Positions 53,736 through 64,000 of a DNA stretch of 64,000 nucleotides are shown here, piece after piece. The position numbers and the translations under genes are program-made. Below the pieces are notes generated by a model. That model did not search any database and had not been told where the DNA came from. It saw nothing but the letters and a program-made list of their open reading frames with translations. The stretch comes from Haliclona indistincta. Its lineage: Eukaryota; Porifera; Demospongiae; Haplosclerida; Chalinidae. Each line of letters starts with the position of its first letter. Positions within the stretch are counted from its first letter, which is position 1. Where the stretch lies: the NCBI GenBank assembly GCA_964017065.1, contig OZ024790.1:9491403-9555402 (forward strand). Reading direction: 5' to 3'.

Positions 53736-55610
53736 CGTGCGTGTGTGTGTGTGTGTGATTGATTACATATTGTTCCCCAGATACTGCTACGATCAGTATT
53801 CCTGCAAGTGTAACATATGACGAAACTGATAACATGCTCTGTCTCCAGTCGTCTATTGGTATCATTGGAGGCATAAATGTTATGTTTACTGTCACTGATG
53901 GATCGGCAAAAGGTAGTTTTACTATAATTATGTGATGTGCTGACACGATGTTCATTGATAACAGAAAATACAGACTTCATGACCAGCCCATCACCAGTCG
54001 TGATCCAATCAAACACAACTAGTCAATTTTGTGTTAATATCAGTGTGTCAGATGATGCCATTATTGAACCTGATGAAATGTTCAGTATCAACTGGAATTT
54101 GACAGAAAATTTCAATAATCGTGTGAACTTGTCAAACTCTATGACAGACATCACAATAACCGACAGTGGTATGAAGAAAATGCTTGCACATACAACTACC
54201 ATTTTTATACAGTTTTTGGTACTATTGTGCTTTCTCATAGATAGTGGAATCGTTTCAGTACCTGAGTCCAGGACTTTCTCAAAGACCAGTGCTGACAGGA
54301 ATATCTGTGTTACAGTGCCCACTCTTGGTCTTCAACCAGATGGAACCAGTTACCAACTTGACTATTCCATTACTGCTGGCTCTCAAGGTGCGTGTAGCTA
54401 TAATAATATACCACCTTGATCTCGTCTGTTACTCTTTTTGTTGCCTGTAGGTGATTTCAGTGTGTCGCCATCAGTGCTGAACATATCGTCAAACAGTGAA
54501 TCGATGTTCTGTATCACACTCAACATCACTGATGACTCACTAGTGGAGGGCAATGAGACGTACACTGTAACATGGACACTGGGATCGGGCGTCCCCTCCA
54601 GACTTACACTGAGCAGAAATACCACTACCATCACAATACAGGACAATGATGGTTAGTGATCTCTCAGGTTGACTCATTTTTGTGCTGCTTAATAAATTAT
54701 ATAACTTAGTTTATTTATTTTTCTCTTTTTGGATACACACTAGAATTAGCTTAATTTGCTATTTTGTGTTTCCTTTGCTCATTCAAAAAACATATTGTAA
54801 AGAAACTCAATGCCCTCTGATTGCTTGTTAGGTAACAAACTCACTTTGTTCTATCTGCAGTTGCTGTTGTAGGGTTTGATCCAGTGGCTTACACAGTGAT
54901 GGAGGGACAATCAGTCAATGTAATGGTAAAAGTAATCAGTGGAGAACTGCAGACAACAATCTCTGTTACTGCAAGAACAGGTCGGAATGTGTCTGTAACA
55001 GGTAAGTATAGAGTATCATATAATGGCTAAATTTGCAGGCATTTAATTTTTTTACCTTCTATTGAACAGGTGTCATTCCAATTAACCAAACCATACAATT
55101 TTCTAATACAAATCGGATCAATACAGTCTCTGTATCAACTGAAGATGATGAGGTCTCCACAGGCAATAGATTGTTCACCTTAGTGCTTTCTTCAAGTGAC
55201 TCATTAGTTCAAATTGTGAATGGCACTGCTTCTATTAGCATAACTGAAGATGGTGAGTCTCATTAATTTTTATTCCTGTTCTCTTGGGACTATCATCGTG
55301 ATGAGACATGTCCTAACTGTGTACCTAACTGAAGTGTGTATTGATTTTCTGGTGTTATCTCATATATTATTTTTTAGATAATATGCCATCTACTGTTCCA
55401 ACTCCCTCCTCCTCTCCTTCTCTATCTGCTCCAACTCCTGGTGGTCTCACCACTCCTGTTCTCATTGGTATTATAGTAGGAGGTGTTGCCCTGGCAATAC
55501 TAGCTCTATTCATTGTCATAATTTGTGTCTGCATAGCACAAGGATTTTACTTTACCAATGAAGATAAATCTGAAGCACCTCAGATGCTTCGGACTACAGT
55601 GAAGCTCTGA
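51097..55610 (+). CDS. Eph-receptor-like ectodomain with Calx-beta repeats, no kinase; 5' exon not found
   Basis: Exons: 51097-51772, 52317-52472, 52519-52824, 52871-53079, 53130-53190, 53250-53402, 53489-53686, 53781-53912, 53965-54168, 54241-54387, 54451-54651, 54861-55001, 55070-55252, 55378-55610; about 1000 codons. Order: Eph ligand-binding domain (QNNWLITQYI, GFYLALFDNG, RVLVYRFKGP), Eph-type Cys-rich module (MCIANAG, CYCIEGHHS, CEKGTYKAGLGNTACLTCP, CECRTHSY), FN3 (SWYPPSILGGRTDLFYNI), FN3 (MWQPLND, VRGYTEAGAGPWSE), four Calx-beta repeats (each in two exons, ends such as TITIQDNDG), a Ser/Pro linker, TM (PVLIGIIVGGVALAILALF) and a ~35-residue tail without kinase or SAM. A TGA at 52436-52438 stands where Eph receptors have Arg. 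Calx-beta domains often bind calcium. The signal-peptide exon is missing from the model. Confidence 0.78.
53430..53757. repeat. (CT)n and (GT)n runs in two introns of the Eph/Calx-beta gene
   Basis: (CT)n at about 53435-53483 runs straight into the CACAG acceptor at 53484-53488. (GT)n at 53687-53757 starts exactly at the GT donor of the next intron, so the donor site is itself part of the microsatellite. Confidence 0.9.
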
Positions 55611-55883
55611 AATGATCTCCGTCTGCACTAGGACAACTCTTCTGCTGCTAGTTCATGCATGATTATACCAACATCTTTTCTTCAACCTATTTCTTTTCTT
55701 TAAACTGTTTCATTGTGTCATTAGTGTATTTAGATAAAAGTTTTAATAAAAAAACTAAAAGTTGTAGGGATGACTCTTGCAAAAGTAAAGGAACAAGATG
55801 GGATGATGTTATCAAAACTACCACACCCACTCACTAAACCATTCAAGTGAACCATGAATAATAGTTTTGACAATAATACATGA
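55611..55883. other. convergent 3' region, Eph/Calx-beta gene against receptor U11
   Basis: 272 bp between the two stop codons. 55737-55792 is the copy of the block found at 1-62. From 55807 the sequence is the block normally found upstream of a receptor ATG (CAAAACTACCACACCCACTC), but no receptor follows, so a downstream partner of U11 was lost or replaced here. Confidence 0.55.
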
Positions 55884-57773
55884 TCAGTTAATATTAACTT
55901 GTTGATAAGCCTCATTGTGTTTGAGTGGTATTGTCCCTCCATAAGCTACGTTGTGTTGAGTAGTGATGGTGTGTTGTATTATTGGTGTGTCATAGATCAC
56001 TGGAGCTAGCTCAGTGACTCCTTTATCACTGTGATCAGCACTAGTACCAGTAGTACTAGTAGTTGCTGTAGCATGTGATGATGGTCTCCTCCTCATAACA
56101 CACCACACAATGATACTAGTGATAATGATGACTGATATTAACAGTACACTAACAAGAACCACAGATACTGTAGTTACTGTAGTGAGAGAGAAATGAACAC
56201 AAGCAATACTTATGTTATCAAGTTAAGGTATTGTTGTTGTTGTTGTAACTCACCAATAACTACAGATCCTGTATTCACTACATCCATTGGTGTTTGTGAA
56301 CAACTCACAACTATGTACACATTGGATGTTGTTTGTGATATCAAAATATGTCAACTCGGTCAAAAACAAGTAATTACTAACCAGTTGTAATAAAGCAAAG
56401 TTGTTCAGTAGAAGTCTGACAAAGACCAATAGTTGTTGGTTGCAACACAGAAACTAAAACTGGATTGATTAATGATGTAGTGTGTAATAGTTATAATAGT
56501 AATACTTATTTCACTTCCTTACCATTCACTACATGTATAGAGTATCCACTGATAGGTCCCGGTCCCAGAGCATTGACAGCAAACACTGTAATATAGTAGG
56601 TTACTCCTGGTACACCAGACACTGTGTAGCTAGTCATAGAAGAGTTCACTTGTGTGTGTATCAGTGTGCTGTTATCACTGGTATTATAAGACACTACATA
56701 GTGAAGGACTGGGAAACCAGCTATTGATGGAGAAGGCTGGAAATGAAGAACACTAAGTATTAATGTTGCGATTTGTATAGTCAAACCTGCCATATCACAA
56801 CAATATTTGTTAGTTGTAACTGTAATATCAAGCTCACAATACCAGGAACTGTAGTTAATAATAAATATTATTAAAAGTTTATAATGAAGTAGATGAACAC
56901 GTCCATACCATCATATGTGACTGTGAGTTGATCACTCCATGGTCCATGTTGTCCTGTACTGTCAGTAACAGCCACAGCAAATGAGTATTTGTGTCCACGA
57001 GTCAGCTGGTTCAGGTCAGTATCATCATCCGTATCAGTATCATTATCAGTAGTCAGTATCAGTGACTCAGTGTTGCTAGTACTGTAGCACGAGCTAGAGC
57101 TACTGTAGTTAGTGATATTGATAGTGTAGTTGAAGACACAGTCTGTGGGTCCATTAGGAGGAGCTAGCCATGTTAGTGATACTGGTGGCTTGCTGGCAGT
57201 ACTGATACTCAGATTAGATGGAGAGTTTGTAGCACCTAAAATAATTATACAAAATTATAGTACAAGGCTTAGCACTTAATTTACAACATTAATATCTCTG
57301 TTGCACCTGCTATACTGATCCTTCTAGACTCAGATACTGAGCTGGTTTGACATTCTATCATACTGTTGTGATGAGACAATGGAACACTAAATATTGTGAC
57401 AATTGACATCAATGTGTAGTTCTCGATGATAAATTCAGCCCCAAAGATGTCATTAAATTTTGGTGACGATGCCTTGTTGATACTAGTGCTGTGTTCACTG
57501 TAGATCCAACTCAATGATGGTTGCTGCACATTCTGTACGTTGTTCACTGTTCTATCAATAGTACAGTTAAGAGTGACGTCTTGCCCAGGACAGGCTGATC
57601 CATTGGCTGCTGGGTTGATAGGCTGGAGAGCTATGCTGTCAGATACCTGCCCACTAGCTGCATGCATGTTCAACAAGAATGATTAACAAGAAAAGTTGGC
57701 TCTTCTTACCTAGTAGTCTGAAGTAAACACTACTCAATGCAAAGACGAGCAAAACGACTGTCACTGCAGTCAT
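55884..57773 (-). CDS. receptor U11: divergent Ig, type A tail
   Basis: Exons: 57773-57710 (signal peptide MTAVTVVLLVFALSSVY), 57657-57307 (Ig), 57235-56909 (FN3-1), 56848-56787 and 56736-56523 (FN3-2), 56310-56254 (stalk), 56176-55884 (TM and type A tail). About 455 residues. The Ig exon keeps ACPGQDVTLNCTI and a second Cys in MIECQTSS, but is otherwise unlike the near-identical Ig exons of U1-U10. FN3-1 has an Asp-rich insertion (about 13 residues, DNDTDTDDD) that also survives, broken, in U4. It sits at the upstream end of the array, and downstream exons match the family closely, suggesting conversion of the 3' half. Confidence 0.8.
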
Positions 57774-58345
57774 TATAACGCTGATAGCTGTAGTTTCGCC
57801 CCTCGTCTCTAGCTGCACTGAAGACCCATCCACGCCTACGACGTCATCGATTATTAATGAATAAACATGAAGTAACTAGAATGCATAGATGCATGCATCA
57901 ATGGTTATTATGCAAATAGGTACCATAGATACAGTCTAATATTATATCTACATGCAACGATCCGTCCTTTACACTGCAGTCACTGTAAGTGTCTCCTTAC
58001 CTCCATTGCATACATCATCACTTGGTTAAGATAGCAGCTGCTTTTCAAATAAAGACCACACAATTCATTGCCCGAAACAGATGAAAAATAGCAATTCATA
58101 GTATTTGCATACAGTGAATTTGTGATGATGAAACTCCTATCAAGACAACAGTATTTCATGCACACACACACGTACAGTTTGCTAAGATGATGAATAAAAA
58201 ACCAGGTATTTCTCATAATTAATTTTGTGTGACTTATCCTGCAACAGTTTAATTTATTCGTGAAATAGACATGATAACAATAATTTCTACTACATGTAAA
58301 TCATAGTATAATAGTTATGATAAACAGGTCCCATCTCTTCATGAT
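57774..58345. other. array boundary, no gene seen
   Basis: 570 bp between the U11 start and the end of the CXXC gene. It includes a short CA run near 58160. The U11 promoter should lie at the left and the CXXC 3' end at the right. Confidence 0.45.
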
Positions 58346-59792
58346 TTATTGTTGAGGGTTAGAGCTCTGTGACTGAATTAGTGCCGATCTCCAAATCGGG
58401 TAGGCTAACTCGCCTGGAGACTTGATCTCAGCTAAAAGACACAAATTCAATGTGTCAACAATACACTGTGCAGACATAGAGGATATAATGGTTACCGAGG
58501 GGTTAATTTTACCACCCGGGAATGCGGAGCACACAACAGTACGTAAATGCTGAAAGACAGAGGTATTATCTCGCACCATGTTTTTTTGATGATGTCATTG
58601 TGTTGCTATGCTATGACATTACTTTTTCGGAAAAATTTAAATGTGGGCATTTACACTTGTACTCTCAAACAAACTTTTGTGCTAGCACAATATTATTAAT
58701 AATAATTATTTATCTAGTTCATAAGTACCAAACATGCATTTGAATATATTATTTTAGTGAAAGCTTAAAAACCGATAAATGTAAAAATCAGCCCAGTAAT
58801 CACACTTCACTGATATCAGTCCAGGAATCACTGAAATGTACCTATTTTAAGGTGGTATATACATTATGCAGTAAACTTCTATCCTCAGTCTAGTTGTGTT
58901 TCACCTTGTTGGCATTGCCTCAGTAGGCAAGCTTTCTTCCTTGTCCCCTGTCCTCCATACTTGACCTTGTCTAGGCAATAGAGGCACTTGCCACACTCCT
59001 CTCTGGAGCAGCCCTCGCAGTGACCGCAACGTCTCTTTCTCCTAACAATCTTAGTCTGTGATGAACTTTTCGAACCTGCAGCATTGCACGAGAAAGTGAG
59101 TGCATGCACAAAGCTTTGAGCAACAATTTTAGGTACCTTCAGGCTGGTCTGTAATAGAAGGTTGGTCACTTGCATCATCATTACTGTTGGGATTACTGTA
59201 ACAACATTATCACCAAGTGTAATACTGCAGTCTACCTTGCATTTCTCAATGGTTTCATTTTGTCCGGCTCAGCCAGATCTAGAGTCAGTGCAGGTACAAT
59301 CTCTCTAAAAATAGTTAAACGTATAAGTCACATGATAGGCGTAAAAGTCACATGATAGGCGTAAAAGTCACATGATAGACGTATAGTCACATGATGAAAG
59401 ACCATGCACTACTTGCCACAAATCTCAGTACCTAGGTAGTATTTCGGCTTCCAGCGTTGAGATGCTAGAATCATTCCCATGTGTTGTTTGTGCTGATTTT
59501 AGTAGTGATAATATTTGTGTTAGTATTGTCAGAACCATGTCTAGAACGTCAGGGTTGTCAACTTTTTCAATTTCCCTGGCTAAATCTGAAAGTTGTTGCA
59601 GAACTGCCTCTCTCTTTTCTTCAACTGCTATAAAAAATGGTAGAGGTAAAGGATATGTAAAATAAAGGATTCTACACTATCATCGAAAGAAGACAAAGTC
59701 AGTTCCACCATCACGTCACAGCTAGTATGAGTACCTGACATCTTGAACTTCTCATGCGCTCCCACGGCTTCCTGTGGGAGCTGTGCCGCCAT
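58346..59792 (-). CDS. small CXXC zinc-finger protein
   Basis: Exons: 59792-59735, 59627-59432, 59304-59236, 59183-59137, 59075-58905, 58431-58346; about 208 residues. Starts [20 protein letters not shown] Leu-rich, possibly coiled segment follows ([16 protein letters not shown]). The zinc finger is basic [15 protein letters not shown], then [16 protein letters not shown] and KKACLLRQC: two CxxCxxC clusters plus the RQC cysteine, as in CXXC domains that bind unmethylated CpG. If the donor at 58904 is not used, the frame ends at 58885 after GETQLD (186 residues). The last exon joins in frame and ends SSNPQQ. I do not recognise the rest, and the length is far below DNMT1, KMT2 or CXXC1. Its ATG lies 81 bp from that of ASNA1, head to head. 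Confidence 0.78.
59316..59396. repeat. ~20-bp tandem repeat in a CXXC-gene intron
   Basis: Four units of AAAGTCACATGATAGGCGT (last ones variant), each with a TCACATGA motif, in the intron between coding exons 59627-59432 and 59304-59236. Confidence 0.85.
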
Positions 59793-59873
59793 ATTCACAG
59801 CCGTCAGCTGCAATGTTTAACTCTCTGTTCACTCACTTTTAACCCTTATAAAACCCAACGTGTGGAGAAACGG
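59793..59873. promoter_or_regulatory. 81-bp bidirectional promoter, CXXC gene / ASNA1
   Basis: Only 81 bp separate two divergent start codons, so the core promoters and parts of both 5' UTRs must overlap here. No TATA box is obvious. The arrangement is typical of housekeeping gene pairs. Confidence 0.6.
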
Positions 59874-62109
59874 ATGGCTTGCAAAGACGGATCAAGCCTC
59901 CCTGGAGCAAGCAATGAAGAAGTGGAAGACCTTGAACCTTCACTGGACAATGTGTTAGAACAAGAGTCACTCAAATGGATATTTGTAGGCGGCAAAGGTG
60001 GTGTGGGAAAAACCACGTGTAGGTAGGCACTGTAGCTTACAGCCGTCAATGTGTTAGCGTATTGTTGTCTATAGCTGTAGTTTAGCGGTTCTGTTGTCAC
60101 ATGTGCGGAAAAGTGTACTGCTCATATCCACTGACCCCGCCCACAATCTCTCCGACACCTTTGATCAGAAGATAGCCAAGTACCCCACACAGATTCGTGG
60201 ATTCCAGAACCTCTTCGCCATGGTGGGTGTACTGGAATGTGCTGATTTGTCACCGTGTCTTGCCGCTTGTAGGAAATCGATCCGGAGGTGTTCGACGAAA
60301 ACGAGATTCAGAGTGAATTTACAGAGCCAGGTAAGACAATCTTTGCTTTTATCAGACAGTGATCTTCTCAATACCTCAAGTGGTACATTATACCTCCCAG
60401 AGGTGATCTGTGATGGAATGATTGCGCTGAGGAAACACCATGTGCCCCTTGCGGCTTGCGTGCCCAATTGTGGAAATTAAAATGTGTGAAATCGGTTTAT
60501 TTACAGTGAAATTGTTACTTTCCCATCGATGGACGTGTATCAGCTGCACCACAAATGTTTTCTCATAGTTTCATAACCCTCTTGGTACATAGTTATGACC
60601 CTTGGTTATGGTAATGGTATACAGCGGTTTCACTACTTCTTGCAATCTAAAAGCGTCAACCGTAGAGCGTAAACCGTGTTCAAGCTGAATCACGTAATGT
60701 AATAACCTTCTAAATAAGGCACGGATCACGCTTTATGCTTTTGTGGCTGTTGCAAGGAGTAATAAAACCGCTGTACATGTATTTGTCAAAAAACTGCCCA
60801 AATGAGCATTGGACTGTTTCCAGTGACTTGTGATGCTCCTTGATTTGGTGATAAAGTCCTCATCTTTTTCTTCTCAGTTCTTGGAATTCAAGGTCTGGCA
60901 AAGGAGCTCTTGCAAGATGTGGCGGGATCTCTCCCTGGAATCGATGAAGCTAAAAGCTTTATGCAAGTCATGGGGTGAGCTCTACATTGTAGCGAACTAA
61001 AGAATAACGTACTTCTTGCTTGTTATTGTCTAGTCTTGTCGAGGAGCTGAAGTTCTCTGTGGTTGTGTTCGATACTGCACCAACTGGACACACTCTTCGC
61101 TTTCTTTCAATGCCTCAGTTATTTCAGAAAGGAATCGGCAAACTGACCTCTCTCAAATCCCAATTTGGTCCAATTTTCTCTTCTGTGAGTAAGCGCTAGC
61201 TAGATAACTACTAGTGAATCTCTCTTTCCGTGTAATTTATTCAAATTCTCTTTTCAACCTGCAGCTATTGCCTGCCTTGGGTGTTACTGAAGATAGTGGT
61301 AGCCTCCATGCGAAGATGATGGAACGAATGCCGATTATAGAGAAAATACAAGCTGAGTTTCGAGACCCGGTAAGCTTTGCATAAAGTAACGTTTTTACAC
61401 ATTTTTGCTCTTTGTCTCTGCTAGGATAAGTCTACTTTTGTGTGCGTGTGTATTCCTGAGTTCTTGTCACTGTACGAGACAGAGCGTCTGGTGCAAGAGC
61501 TGACTAAGATGGACATTGACGTGCACAACATTGTTGTCAATCAGCTACTTAGACCAGAAAAGAGCCCTTCAGGTAAATTTGTTAAGCTTTCGTCAAAAAA
61601 TTTAATAAATTCGTTCTTACTGTCATCGAAATACAAATGTACCAGGCTCCAAAATTAAACACAAATTTGAATCATTCATCAAAATTTTGACCCTTTTCTG
61701 CTATTCAGTAGCCTAATACAGCTGTTATGTATTACGAGTTGTTTCTTGTGCGTTCCCACAGTCAATAATTTCACAAAGTAACATCACTGTAGTCTCTAAA
61801 CACTAATTCTTTTCTCTTTCAGGTGAAATTTTATGTAAGATGTGTGCAGCTAGACATCGGCTACAATCAAAGTATTTAGAACAGGTTTGAAACTTTCTCC
61901 TTTTGTTTTACGATAAAATTTAGTTCCCTCCCTCTCTCTCCCTGGTTTAGGTTACTGAGTTGTATGAGGATTTCCATGTCACCGAGTGTCCACTGCTGGA
62001 GGACGAGGTCAGAGGAAGAGAGCAAGTTGAGAAGTTCTCCAAGCTACTCACCAGAGACTCATCTGCTAAGGCAACTACCACAAAAACCAGCAGCAGAAGA
62101 CAAACATAA
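59874..62109 (+). CDS. ASNA1: ATPase ASNA1 / GET3 (TRC40), complete
   Basis: Cytosolic ATPase that delivers tail-anchored proteins to the ER membrane. Exons: 59874-60022, 60075-60222, 60273-60330, 60878-60974, 61034-61184, 61265-61369, 61425-61572, 61823-61884, 61951-62109; 358 residues, against 348 in human. Visible: P-loop [16 protein letters not shown], switch [74 protein letters not shown], the CKMC zinc motif that bridges the dimer, and LYEDFHV near the C terminus. All junctions are GT-AG and in phase. The first-intron acceptor is the earlier AG (60073-60074), because only it gives [13 protein letters not shown]. No defect seen. Confidence 0.96.
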
Positions 62110-62549
62110 TTTATTTGAGTGTCTGTAATCAATCGTTCTCACCAGTTTTTGTATTTTCGTGTCAGTAGTGTTGTGTTCTTACATCTATGAATCAAAATAA
62201 CATACGCTTATTACGCTAGTGCAGATTTGTGTGTTGGTAGTAGAGCGCAGTGATTTGACATTGAGATGGTCCTGTGTAGAAACGCATGAGTTTTATTATG
62301 TAGTTCTTTTGTCTACAGTTGAGCCTTGCTCATCCAGACAGAATGTTTTTCTTGTGTTTGCATTTCATGGACCAATCTAAACACATGAAACACTCATTCA
62401 GTTCCTCTATCCACATTTCAGAACTTTGGATTGATGGGTTACAATTATACAAGCTAAGATTATTCGCTAGTACTGTCAATAGAAATTAAATTTTAATAAA
62501 AAGTTATAAAAATAATAGTTTCGTTTGTAGACTTGTGAACTAGAGACTA
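62110..62549. other. convergent 3' region, ASNA1 against sulfatase
   Basis: 440 bp without a recognisable exon. CAGTTGAGCCTTGCTCATCC near 62319 looks like a worn MITE end. Confidence 0.4.
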
Positions 62550-64000
62550 CTAGTGATGGTTAACGGGTGGAGATGGTGTTCTTAGCTGCCTGCACGCCAG
62601 ACCACTACACTTGTAGAGATTGTGAATCACAGCCTAAAAAATAGCGGAAAAAACAGTTGCAGTTGTGTGTGTGAGCGAAGAATTTGACCTAACTCACCTC
62701 CATGTTCGTCTTCTGTGATGGTGAAAGTACAGATGCCATGTTTTTCACTTGCCAAGGATCCTATTGGGACAAAAACAAAGAGTTAATTTTACAGTGAAAT
62801 AAAAAAAATTATGTCAACAGCTATACTGTAGATTAGCATAATAGTAAATTTTACCACAGATTCTCATATGCAAAAAGTGTGTAATGTATGTCAAGTTTTG
62901 TTGCTAAGATAAAATAAAAAATTCCCAATCTGAAATTTTTATTTTATAAAAAGCGAAAATTTCTGAATTTTTTTGTGCATAATAACCCAACTACTTCAGA
63001 TTATGGAGTCAATGCGTATCATATAATTGGTCTGTATGTCAATAGTCTACCTCAGTGATGTTGTAATACTCGATGTAGTACTGTTGACCATGATCGATCG
63101 GAAATGAATCATTCTTGAAGAATCTCGCGTAGAGGAAATCTCGATTGTCAGCTCCACCAGATCGCAGCGCAAGAAACGTATTGTTGCTACAATCTGCACG
63201 AACAAAATCACGTGATCACAAAAAATCACATTTGAAATGGCTAACCATGTAAAAATCCACTGTCCATAAATCCATCCACTCCGCCTTCTCCATAATATTC
63301 AACCAGAAACTGGTACCCTGTCTACAGCATACAGCTTTGTCGTTATCTTGTCTCTATCTTTCTCTCACCTGGTCAGTCTCTGTCGTCATCAGCGACTCCT
63401 TTAAAGACATCCCGTCCATGTCATCAGGAACGGAAGCGCCTGCTAGATCGAGTATAGTAGGTGCCTACAGTAGAGAAGAATCACACAAAAACTATGCTAT
63501 TGTACGTGTTCTGCTCACAAAATGTAACAAGTGCAAAAGATACTAGCTCTACGCCTATTGTACAGTAAAACTGCTTGTACAAAATGTTCACTTTTGATAC
63601 TCAACCTCATGCATGTAGTATTTGCAGTAGCTTGCGCTACCGCATAGCGTGAAATTTGGGAGGGTCGAAATTTTGACGAATTTAATTTTGGCGCCCAGCG
63701 CCTGGCTCACGTATTAGAAAAAACAGATTTTGGCAAATTTCATTTTTGACAATTTGTCAAATTTCAGTTTACCAAAATTTCTAGCTATGTTGAGTCAATG
63801 CAACACAGAATGATATAGAAATTTGTCCCATTTCTGTGTCACATTGCCTAATGAATTAGCGACACAATCGCACTGTGTCATAATTATTGTAAAGCAGACT
63901 ATAACTCACTATATCAATGTTCAATGCTAGATCAGTAGTGCTAGTGTTGGGAGCAATCCCTTTTCCAGTCACTATCAGTGGTACTCTGATGTCTTCATCA
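62550..64000 (-). CDS. sulfatase, C-terminal part (N-acetylglucosamine-6-sulfatase-like)
   Basis: The 5' part lies beyond the window. Exons: from the edge to 63910, then 63464-63369, 63321-63246, 63193-63051, 62760-62698 and 62633-62550. Read in order: EDIRVPLIVTGKGIAPN, TDLALNIDI, APTILDLAGASVPDDMDGMS, YQFLVEYYGEGG, DCSNNTFLALRS, YYIEYYNITEDPWQVKNMA, and KCSGLACRQLR before the stop. The VPL-x-V-x-GKGI, PTILDLAG and DGMS blocks, the Asn-Asn-Thr site and the late CSG-x-x-C match lysosomal N-acetylglucosamine-6-sulfatase (GNS) order. The catalytic FGly (CxPxR) region is not in the window, so activity cannot be judged. Converges with ASNA1. Confidence 0.85.

Overview
The window looks like nuclear DNA of an early-branching animal, most likely a demosponge. 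The genes are intron-rich with GT-AG splicing. They include animal signalling families (a Syk-type tandem-SH2 tyrosine kinase, an Eph-receptor ectodomain, Ig/FN3 receptors, Calx-beta repeats). The DNA is AT-rich and full of microsatellites and small inverted-repeat transposons. I cannot name the species. All spliced models were assembled by eye from splice sites, reading phase and family motifs; no alignment was run.

Layout. (1) 163-2535, minus: TECR, trans-2,3-enoyl-CoA reductase, 13 exons, complete. (2) 3142-11013, plus: a Syk-family kinase (SH2-SH2-kinase), 10 coding exons, with two compensating single-base frame disturbances in one kinase exon. (3) 11.7-57.8 kb: a tandem array of 11 minus-strand Ig-FN3-FN3 transmembrane receptors (called U1-U11 here), interleaved with plus-strand intronless TIR-domain genes. 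The array is a three-gene module repeated four times: a TIR gene (+), then a receptor with tail type B (-), then a receptor with tail type A (-). The TIR gene and type-B receptor converge about 290 bp apart at their 3' ends. The A receptor lies about 125-135 bp upstream of the B receptor, head to tail. Module 2 is pseudogenised and the A receptor of module 4 is truncated. U1 (no cytoplasmic tyrosines) and U6 (tail lost in a 200-N assembly gap) lie outside complete modules. (4) 51.1-55.6 kb, plus: a gene with an Eph-type ligand-binding domain, Eph-type Cys-rich module, two FN3, four Calx-beta repeats, one membrane span and a short tail without kinase. It lies between U10 and U11. (5) U11, at the upstream end of the array, has a divergent signal peptide and Ig domain. 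(6) 58.3-62.1 kb: a small CXXC zinc-finger gene (-) head-to-head with ASNA1/GET3 (+), start codons 81 bp apart. (7) 62.5 kb to the window end, minus: the C-terminal part of a sulfatase, probably N-acetylglucosamine-6-sulfatase-like.

Transposons fill the gaps. They include a 1488-bp element with an 8-bp target duplication nested inside a TAGGGAGG-ended repeat, two elements with 10-bp target duplications (one carrying a broken RecQ-helicase-like fragment), TTAA- and TA-flanked miniature elements, a retrotransposon 3' end, a long perfect-looking hairpin, and large (CT)n, (CCCT)n and (CTTT)n arrays.

How the genes may work together is inference. The receptor tails carry three conserved tyrosines, a Syk-family kinase with two phosphotyrosine-binding SH2 domains lies beside the array, and the TIR proteins keep the glutamate used by NAD-cleaving TIR domains. 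The simplest reading is a rapidly evolving recognition locus in which surface receptors and soluble TIR effectors are duplicated together.
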